Below, one piece after another: positions 8,083 through 13,866 of a stretch of DNA of 32,774 nucleotides. Made by a program: the position numbers and the translations under genes. Numbering within the stretch: the first letter of the stretch is position 1; every line of letters starts with the position of its first letter. Source of the DNA: Clostridiales bacterium UBA7273 (GTDB lineage Bacteria > Bacillota > Clostridia > Oscillospirales > Oscillospiraceae); NCBI GenBank assembly GCA_002472405.1, contig DKRV01000030.1, forward strand, positions 1 to 32,774, read 5' to 3'. Below the pieces are notes generated by a model. It ran no database searches. It was not told where the DNA came from and saw only the letters and a program-made list of their open reading frames with translations.

Positions 8083-9528
8083 ATGAATAAAACAGAACTA
8101 AAAAATGCCTCCATAGATTCAATCGAGTCTATGGCGGACTTCTACGAAAAAACAGCAGATGAGATATGGGAGAACCCCGAGCTTTCGCTCAAGGAGTATA
8201 AGGCCGCGGCGCTTTACTGCCGCATCCTGCGCGAGCACGGCTTCGATGTGCGCGAAAAGCTCTGCGGCATAGACACCGCGTTCTGCGGCTCGTTTGGCAG
8301 CGGCAGACCGTATATCGGTATCCTCGGCGAATTTGACGCGCTCTCCGGCCTTTCGCAGAAAGCCGGATCGTGCGAAAAAGACCCCGTCGTTCAGGACGGA
8401 GACGGCCACGGCTGCGGCCATAACCTGCTCGGCGTGGGCTCGCTTGCGGCGGCTTTCGCGGTGAAAAAATACCTTCAGGACAGCGGCAGCAGCGGCACTG
8501 TCATATTCTTCGGCTGCCCCGGCGAAGAGGGCGGCAGCGGCAAGGCGTTCATGGCGCGCGAGAAGGTCTGGGAAAAGCTCGACGCTGCGTTCTGCTGGCA
8601 TCCGGCGGATGTTAATCAGGTCAAAACCGGCACGAATAATTCCTCTATACAGGTGCTGTACAAATTTAAAGGCACTGCGGCTCACGCGGCGGAATGTCCG
8701 GAGCTTGGGCGAAGTGCGCTCGACGCAGTTGAGCTTATGAACGTCGGCGTGCAGTTTCTGCGCGAGCATATGACCGACGACTGCCGCGTGCACTATGCCA
8801 TCCTCAACGCCGGCGGTGTTTCGCCGAACGTTGTGCAGTCGGAGGCAGACGTTTTGTACATGACGAGGGCGAACAAGGTCAAGGACTGCGTTGCGCTTCA
8901 AAAGCGTGTGGATAAGATCGCGCAGGGCGCGGCGCTTATGACCGAAACAAGCTTTGAACGCGTGTTCATTGACGGAACGTCCGAGCTTTTGCCGAACTTC
9001 ACACTCGAAAAGCTCATGTATGATAATTTTGAAAAGATCGGCGTCGTTCAGCACAACGATGAAGAGCGAGCCTTCGCGGCCGAGCTTCGAAAAACGTTCC
9101 CACCGCAGAGCGCGGTTCCCGGGATAGGTGCACACTTTAACGCGGACATAGCCGAAACGGTCATGGAAAAAACGCATGATCTTACAGAGCCTCTGAACGA
9201 TTTTCTCATGCCGTATTACTCCGGAACGGGCTTTACTGCCGGCAGTACCGACGTCGGCGACGTGAGTTGGCTCACGCCTGCGGCGCAGATCGAAACTGCA
9301 ACATGGCCCAGCGGCATGCCCCTGCACACATGGCAAACGGTTGCCTGCGGCAAAAGCAGCATAGCGTACAAGGGCATGCTTTGTGCAGGCAAGGTGATGG
9401 CGGCTTCCGCAATAGATCTCATAGAGGATCCTGAGCTGCTGAAAGCAGCACGCGAGGAGTTTAAGCGCCGTGCAAAGGGCGGATACACCTGCCCTATAGA
9501 GCCGGAGACCGTGCCGACAGCGCTATGA
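8083..9528 (+). CDS. abgB: M20 family amidohydrolase, AbgB-like
   Basis: A 481-residue zinc-type amidohydrolase of the M20D group, equal in length to the p-aminobenzoyl-glutamate hydrolase subunit AbgB of E. coli. Visible features are GILGEFDAL, the metal site DGHGCGHNLLG, the acidic pair GCPGEEGGSGK, CWHP, and the late GSTDVGDVSWLTPAAQ typical of the AbgB branch. The start is ATG 8083, with AAGGTG at 8070-8075; the frame is open further upstream only inside the ATPase gene. Its position as last gene of an amino acid importer operon suggests that it frees an amino acid from an imported N-acyl, aminobenzoyl or dipeptide conjugate. That role is inference. No AbgA partner is present. Confidence 0.85.
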   Translation: MNKTELKNASIDSIESMADFYEKTADEIWENPELSLKEYKAAALYCRILREHGFDVREKLCGIDTAFCGSFGSGRPYIGILGEFDALSGLSQKAGSCEKDPVVQDGDGHGCGHNLLGVGSLAAAFAVKKYLQDSGSSGTVIFFGCPGEEGGSGKAFMAREKVWEKLDAAFCWHPADVNQVKTGTNNSSIQVLYKFKGTAAHAAECPELGRSALDAVELMNVGVQFLREHMTDDCRVHYAILNAGGVSPNVVQSEADVLYMTRANKVKDCVALQKRVDKIAQGAALMTETSFERVFIDGTSELLPNFTLEKLMYDNFEKIGVVQHNDEERAFAAELRKTFPPQSAVPGIGAHFNADIAETVMEKTHDLTEPLNDFLMPYYSGTGFTAGSTDVGDVSWLTPAAQIETATWPSGMPLHTWQTVACGKSSIAYKGMLCAGKVMAASAIDLIEDPELLKAAREEFKRRAKGGYTCPIEPETVPTAL

Positions 9529-9582
9529 TGGGCATAATTTTTCTCAGTTAACAAAATTGTGCTTTCATTTTCCGTGCGTATG

Positions 9583-9591
9583 TGCTATACT
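9583..9591 (+). promoter_or_regulatory. Possible extended -10 promoter of the small secreted protein
   Basis: TGC followed by TATACT (9586-9591) forms a good extended -10 element, but no clear -35 lies 17 bases upstream. It is 32 bases before the start codon. Confidence 0.45.
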
Positions 9592-9622
9592 TCGGGTGTT
9601 TGTGCACATTGGAGGCATTGGT

Positions 9623-10246
9623 ATGAAAAAAAAGCTTCTCTTCGCCCTGGTGCTGCTGCTTATGGCGGCTGCGCTGCCGATCTCGGCAAGCGCCGAGCTG
9701 GGGATAAAGCCCGTAGCCGATCCGTGGGACGATCCGAACAACCTTATAAAGGACGGTGCCGTTTACACGGCGTATAACGAGGACGGATATATTGTTGCGT
9801 GGGAAACTCCCGAGTGCGATGTCAACGGCAAGTACATGCTCATCGAAAACGACACCGAGCTGAAGGTGGAATATCGCGTTAGCTATATGGGCGATGTGCC
9901 TTGGGGGCATGTCACGGTGAAAAACGACGGCAACGAAGATTTTGCCGGCTGGGTGCTTATGAGCGATTTGCTCGGAGCCGACGGTAAGCCGGCTGCGGAA
10001 GCGCCAGTAAAGATTCCCGACCACCCGATGATAGCCGATCCTACGCCCGAACCGAGCGAGGAGCCGGAAAACCCCGAGGCAACGCCTACGCCCACTGTCC
10101 CGGTTCGCCCGGAGCAGGCGATAAACATAAGCAACACATATAATTCCGCGATAGTGTACACATCCGTTGCGATCGCGGCAGTGGCGATCGCCTTTGCGAT
10201 CCTCGTCCTTGTAAAGCATAAAGCGCTGAATAAAAAGGGCGAATAA
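9623..10246 (+). CDS. Secreted, membrane-anchored protein of unknown function
   Basis: A 207-residue protein with a cleavable-looking signal peptide (residues 1-24, ending ASA). A beta-rich extracellular domain of about 105 residues follows, with Trp/Gly-rich stretches resembling an SH3-like fold (DVPWGHVTVKNDG, FAGWVLMSDLLG). Next come a Pro/Thr/Glu linker (PTPEPSEEPENPEATPTPT), one C-terminal membrane segment at about 175-197 and a short basic tail. This makes it a type I membrane protein facing outward. GGAGG at 9611-9615 fixes the start. I recognise no specific family; the SH3-like suggestion is weak. It stands alone between the importer operon and hsp20. Confidence 0.8.
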   Translation: MKKKLLFALVLLLMAAALPISASAELGIKPVADPWDDPNNLIKDGAVYTAYNEDGYIVAWETPECDVNGKYMLIENDTELKVEYRVSYMGDVPWGHVTVKNDGNEDFAGWVLMSDLLGADGKPAAEAPVKIPDHPMIADPTPEPSEEPENPEATPTPTVPVRPEQAINISNTYNSAIVYTSVAIAAVAIAFAILVLVKHKALNKKGE

Positions 10247-10289
10247 TACGAACGATTTAGGACATAATAATATCTGCAAGCTCAAAACC

Positions 10290-10316
10290 TTAGCACTCAG
10301 TCCAAAAGAGTGCTAA
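10290..10316. promoter_or_regulatory. CIRCE operator (HrcA binding site)
   Basis: TTAGCACTC (10290-10298), nine bases, then GAGTGCTAA (10308-10316) is an exact match to the CIRCE consensus. Flanking bases lengthen the arms to 14 bp (10285-10321), and the right arm overlaps a candidate -35 box at 10319. The only plus-strand gene downstream is hsp20, so heat-shock control by HrcA follows from established knowledge of this element. The long stem could also act as a terminator for the gene upstream. Confidence 0.93.
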
Positions 10317-10318
10317 GG

Positions 10319-10346
10319 TTTACATTTTGTTCACATAAAGTACTAT
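10319..10346 (+). promoter_or_regulatory. Candidate hsp20 promoter overlapped by CIRCE
   Basis: TTTACA (10319-10324), a 16-base spacer and TACTAT (10341-10346); the -35 box is embedded in the extended CIRCE arm. A second candidate is TTGTTC (10349-10354), a 17-base spacer and TATATA (10372-10377). I cannot tell which is used. Confidence 0.5.
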
Positions 10347-10446
10347 TTTTGTTCATAATTATATGGTACTTTATATACAACAAGAAACGAGAGTTATAAA
10401 TTCAATATCGAATTTAAGCTCTCCTCAAAAATTGGAGGTATTGATT

Positions 10447-10878
10447 ATGTTTGAACTTACACCTTTTGGCTATCGCAGAGTAGCATCTTATAATCCTTTC
10501 CGTGAGCTGGAGGAAATGAGCCACAGCTTCTGGAACGACGCAGACGTCAGCGGTTTCCGCACCGACATCAAGAAGGTCGATGGCAGCTATGTCCTCGAGG
10601 CTGAACTGCCTGGCTTCAAGAAGGAAGATATCAACATTGATATCGACAAGGATTGCCTGACCATTTCCGCGGAGCGCAAGTCCGAGGAAAAGGAAGACAA
10701 GGGCGACAACGGTTTCGTACGCCGCGAGCGTTACTACGGCTCGTTCAGCCGCAGCTTCAACATCAAGGGTATCGATACCGATGCCATCACCGCCGAGTAT
10801 AACGACGGCGTCCTGACTCTGACCATGCCGGAGAAGACCCCTGAGGTTCCTGCGGCAAGACGTCTTGAGATCAAATAA
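10447..10878 (+). CDS. hsp20: Hsp20/alpha-crystallin family small heat shock protein
   Basis: A 143-residue small heat shock protein that holds unfolding proteins in the cytoplasm. After an N-terminal region ending NPFRELEEMSHSFW comes the alpha-crystallin domain (about residues 35-130): FRTDIKKVDGSYVLEAELPGFKKEDI, then LTISAERK, RRERYYGSFSRSF and the closing YNDGVLTLTMPE. A short C-terminal tail follows. ATG 10447 is preceded by GGAGG at 10434-10438, so the open frame upstream of it is untranslated. CIRCE lies upstream, so HrcA control is expected. A strong terminator follows. Confidence 0.95.
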   Translation: MFELTPFGYRRVASYNPFRELEEMSHSFWNDADVSGFRTDIKKVDGSYVLEAELPGFKKEDINIDIDKDCLTISAERKSEEKEDKGDNGFVRRERYYGSFSRSFNIKGIDTDAITAEYNDGVLTLTMPEKTPEVPAARRLEIK

Positions 10879-10934
10879 TCCCAAACCAAGCAGATCAGAT
10901 AGTTTTCTTTCATCCTCTCTTCCCTAATTAAAAC

Positions 10935-10966
10935 AAAAAACCCGATGCCTTTGCATCGGGTTTTTT
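10935..10966. terminator. Rho-independent terminator after hsp20
   Basis: Eight bases of GC-rich stem (CCCGATGC / GCATCGGG) around a CTTT loop are flanked by A6 and T6, so the structure can work on both strands. Confidence 0.92.
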
Positions 10967-10967
10967 G

Positions 10968-10996
10968 TTGCATATATGTCCATTGTATGGTAAAGT
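10968..10996 (+). promoter_or_regulatory. Possible promoter of the SLH-domain protein
   Basis: TTGCAT, a 17-base spacer and TAAAGT preceded by TGG (extended -10). The boxes are only fair matches, but the gene stands alone after a terminator and needs a promoter here. Confidence 0.4.
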
Positions 10997-11041
10997 CATA
11001 GACATAGGAGACCACAATGTACGAAAAATAGGAGGAAAGAG

Positions 11042-12781
11042 ATGAAAAGAAGGTTAATTGCACTGCTTCTTATTTTCGCGTTGCTGTGCCCGTTGCTGGC
11101 TGTCGGAGCTGCGGCGGATTACACGGTGTATATAACAGACACCGGCGAAAAGTATCACAATTACGGATGCCGATATCTCAGCGAATCGTGCCGCCCGATA
11201 TCCGCAAGCTCTGCACGAGCAATGGGTTATACGCCGTGCTCAGTCTGCAATGCGCCGTCTGCAGAGCCAGAGCAAACAGGCTTTGTTGACGTTGCGCCGA
11301 ATAAGTATTACACCGAGGCCGTCGATTGGGCGGTTGAAAAGGGTATTACAAACGGCCTTGATAAGAGCCACTTTGGCCCTCAGCAGGCATGCACACGCGG
11401 CCAGATAGTGACCTTCCTCTGGCGCGCGGCCGGAGAGCCGACGGTCAATGCCGAAATGACGTTTGATGATGTGCGCTATGGCGACTATTGCTACAATGCC
11501 GTTCGCTGGGCAGTCAAAAACGGCATAACCAAAGGAACGAGCAGCACAAAATTCTCGCCCCAGCAGCCGTGTACGCGCGGCCAGGTGGTAACGTTCCTCT
11601 ATCGTGCGGAGGGAAGCCCCAATGTCGGCAATGTCTGCCGCTTCAGCGATGTTGCGGACGGATCCTTCTGCCGCAGCGCGGTCATATGGGCTGTTGCCAA
11701 CAACATAACAAACGGTAAGACCGAAACGACCTTTGCGCCGTCGGAGATATGCAACCGCGCCCAGATAGTGACGTTCCTGTACAGATTTTATAATCAGCCT
11801 ACGCCGACACCCACACCTACACCCACACCGACTCCCACTCCTACGCCGACAGCACCGGTCAGCAGCGATTACATCGTAAGCGGCAAGCTGCCGTATCCCT
11901 GCCCCGAGCCTTTGAGCTGCGTTCCCGCGCCGGAGGATGAAGCAACGCACGATAATGTTCTTGCGCTTTTGGACAACTATTGCCCGAACGGTGCGTATAT
12001 CCTGCGCGCAACGGAAATTGAGGGCGACAATTTCATGACATGGATGGAAAACGAAGCCTTGCTTGACTGCATCGGCACGGCAGTGCATGAGCAGTCACAT
12101 GGCTATACGTGGCAGAACATGAGCTATAACGGAACGTGGGTCATGGCCTACTATACGGGCGAGGGCAAGCACATAAAGGTTCCCCAAACCGAAACATACT
12201 TGAGCGAGGAAATGGCGGCACAAATCCCGGAGGAGCTGCGGACTTTTCGCTATGATACCTACGTCAGCAAGGGTGCAGCCGTTTCGGCAAATCAAAGGGG
12301 CATATACGGACTTATGAACGAGTTCACGGCATATTGCTGGGATACGATAACCAATAACTCGCTGTATGAGTATTACCTGACCCAGGAGCTGACCGAAGAA
12401 AACTGGCTCAATTATGTTAAAATATCAAGCAGCCAGTATTATGCGTATTCGGAGTTTAAGTACTACATCCTTTCATACATGCTGTATGCAAAGGAAAATT
12501 ACCCCAACATATACGAGCAGACGATGAACAACCGTGCGCTGCTTGATGCATTCAGGATAATCGAAGCGCGTTATCGCGGAGCTGTGGAGCAATATTTTGC
12601 TAATCTCGACAGATTGGAAACGTACCTGAAGGATAACGGTATAAGAGTTTTTCACGACAAAGATATGTTCTATATTGGATATTTGGGCTATGGGACGTTT
12701 GAAGACAAATATTATAATCTGCTGGAAAACGCGATGAAAGCCCCGGAATACGTCCAAATGTACAATTTGATGACCAAATAA
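11042..12781 (+). CDS. Secreted SLH-domain protein with an HExxH metalloprotease-like domain
   Basis: A 579-residue surface protein. Parts in order: a signal peptide (1-25, ending AAA); a small Cys/His module (27-70) with His39, Cys43, Cys66 and Cys69 in the pattern YHxxGCxYL...YTPCSVC, resembling small zinc-binding modules; three SLH repeats at about 79-128, 139-188 and 199-248, each with the ITNG/ITKG and TRGQ-VTFLxR cores; a (Pro-Thr)n spacer (253-270); and a C-terminal domain of about 300 residues. That domain carries HEQSH (349-353) and NEFTAY with Glu427, an arrangement that fits a gluzincin zinc site. SLH repeats bind the pyruvylated cell wall polymer, so the domain would be displayed on the cell surface. 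GGAGGA at 11031-11036 fixes the start. Protease activity is inference; I do not recognise the family. Confidence 0.85.
   Translation: MKRRLIALLLIFALLCPLLAVGAAADYTVYITDTGEKYHNYGCRYLSESCRPISASSARAMGYTPCSVCNAPSAEPEQTGFVDVAPNKYYTEAVDWAVEKGITNGLDKSHFGPQQACTRGQIVTFLWRAAGEPTVNAEMTFDDVRYGDYCYNAVRWAVKNGITKGTSSTKFSPQQPCTRGQVVTFLYRAEGSPNVGNVCRFSDVADGSFCRSAVIWAVANNITNGKTETTFAPSEICNRAQIVTFLYRFYNQPTPTPTPTPTPTPTPTPTAPVSSDYIVSGKLPYPCPEPLSCVPAPEDEATHDNVLALLDNYCPNGAYILRATEIEGDNFMTWMENEALLDCIGTAVHEQSHGYTWQNMSYNGTWVMAYYTGEGKHIKVPQTETYLSEEMAAQIPEELRTFRYDTYVSKGAAVSANQRGIYGLMNEFTAYCWDTITNNSLYEYYLTQELTEENWLNYVKISSSQYYAYSEFKYYILSYMLYAKENYPNIYEQTMNNRALLDAFRIIEARYRGAVEQYFANLDRLETYLKDNGIRVFHDKDMFYIGYLGYGTFEDKYYNLLENAMKAPEYVQMYNLMTK
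11798..11851 (+). repeat. Pro-Thr coding tandem repeat
   Basis: Nine repeats of a Pro-Thr codon pair form a flexible wall-spanning linker between the SLH repeats and the HExxH domain. Such tracts can vary in length between strains. Confidence 0.85.
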
Positions 12782-12785
12782 AACA

Positions 12786-12817
12786 AAAACGCCCGGTTCA
12801 CTTGAACCGGGCGTTTT
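12786..12817. terminator. Bidirectional terminator between convergent genes
   Basis: An almost uninterrupted palindrome (AAAACGCCCGGTTCA / TGAACCGGGCGTTTT) lies between the convergent SLH-protein gene and the hydroxy-acid oxidase gene and can end transcripts from both sides. Confidence 0.92.
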
Positions 12818-12822
12818 GCCGA

Positions 12823-13839
12823 CTAAATTCGTATCATTGAGCGGTCAATGTCGCTGATTTTTCGCGCGCCGCACATGTACATTGCGTCCTTTAGCTCCGC
12901 ACGGAGCTTTTCAATGTAAGTCACGATGCCGTCGGTCTTGCCGCCGTAGTAGCTTATCAGAAACGGCCTGCATATCATAACGGCGTCCGCGCCGAGTGCA
13001 AGCGCCCGGAAGATATCCGTACCGCTGCGTATGCCGCCGTCAACTATTATTTTGACCCTGTCTCCGACGGCGTCAACTATTTCCGGCAGAACTTCGGCTG
13101 TTGCGGCAGCGCCGGCCAGAACACGTCCGCCGTGGTTTGAAACGACTATTGCCGCCGCGCCTGCGTCGGCCGCCTTTGCAGCACCCTGCGCGGTCATAAC
13201 ACCCTTGATGATAACCGGCATCTCGGCGTACTCGCAAAGCTCGCGCAGCTGCTCGGCGCTTTTTGCACCTGCATCGGGACTGACCTTTTTCAGATGCGGA
13301 AGACCCGCCGAGTCGATTACGAGCGAAACGGCAAAGGGCTGCGCCGCTTTGGCAAGGTCAAGATTTGCCTTTATCGTGTCCATGCTCAGCGGATTTATGA
13401 CCGGAATGGCGATGCCGCCGTGCGCTTTCGACAGCTCACAGCCGTGTGGAAACACCCTTGCATCGAGCCCGTCACCGAAGCTCGACGCAATGCCGCATAT
13501 CTCGGCGGCCTGCGCGCAGCATTCGTTGAAGTCGCGGATATCGTCCGTGGGATTGTACTGCGCCTTGAGCGAGCCGACCGGCGCGGAGATCAGCGGCATT
13601 GAAAGGCTTTTGCCGAAAAGCTCAATGCCGGTGTCAACAGGCGCGTCGGTAAAAATTGTGTCCATATTGAGCTTAATGCCGCGCCATGCCTTCCAATTGT
13701 CGTTTGCTCCGTTTCCGGGCGCCTTCGAGCCGGGGCCGGGCATGGTGTTTGCGCATGCAAGCCCGTTGCACTCAGGGCACACCTTGCAGTTCGGGCCGAT
13801 GTTCTTTTTAGCGTTTGCGAGCACTTCCGCGTAGTCCAT
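12823..13839 (-). CDS. FMN-dependent alpha-hydroxy-acid oxidase/dehydrogenase-like protein
   Basis: A 338-residue TIM-barrel flavoprotein of the LldD/glycolate oxidase family, which oxidises 2-hydroxy acids such as lactate to keto acids. Visible are VIIKGVMTAQGAAKAADAGAAAIVVSNHGGRVL (FMN-binding Lys and active-site His/Arg), DGGIRSGTDIFRALALGADAVMICRPF (FMN phosphate site) and a C-terminal MYMCGARKISDI. An unusual N-terminal cluster Cys18-x2-Cys21-x2-Cys24-x4-Cys29 precedes the barrel and could hold an iron-sulphur cluster or zinc. GAGGT precedes the start, 17 bases after the GH13 gene, so it seems to be the last gene of the glycogen operon. The substrate is not determinable. Confidence 0.85.
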   Translation of the reverse strand: MDYAEVLANAKKNIGPNCKVCPECNGLACANTMPGPGSKAPGNGANDNWKAWRGIKLNMDTIFTDAPVDTGIELFGKSLSMPLISAPVGSLKAQYNPTDDIRDFNECCAQAAEICGIASSFGDGLDARVFPHGCELSKAHGGIAIPVINPLSMDTIKANLDLAKAAQPFAVSLVIDSAGLPHLKKVSPDAGAKSAEQLRELCEYAEMPVIIKGVMTAQGAAKAADAGAAAIVVSNHGGRVLAGAAATAEVLPEIVDAVGDRVKIIVDGGIRSGTDIFRALALGADAVMICRPFLISYYGGKTDGIVTYIEKLRAELKDAMYMCGARKISDIDRSMIRI

Positions 13840-13856
13840 ATCAATACCTCAAAAAA

Positions 13857-13866
13857 TTATGTAAAC
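13857..13866 (+). repeat. Dispersed 10-mer TTATGTAAAC, copy 2
   Basis: Exact copy that covers the last codons and stop of the minus-strand GH13 gene (TTT-ACA-TAA, Phe-Thr-stop). Confidence 0.8.

Noticed and set aside
10317..10326. GGTTTACATT as a further copy of the dispersed 10-mer
   Set aside because: It matches only eight bases and is part of the extended CIRCE arm and -35 box, so it was not counted.
11795..11855. Short tandem repeats that might suggest a CRISPR or satellite
   Set aside because: They are Pro-Thr codon pairs inside one gene, with no spacers.
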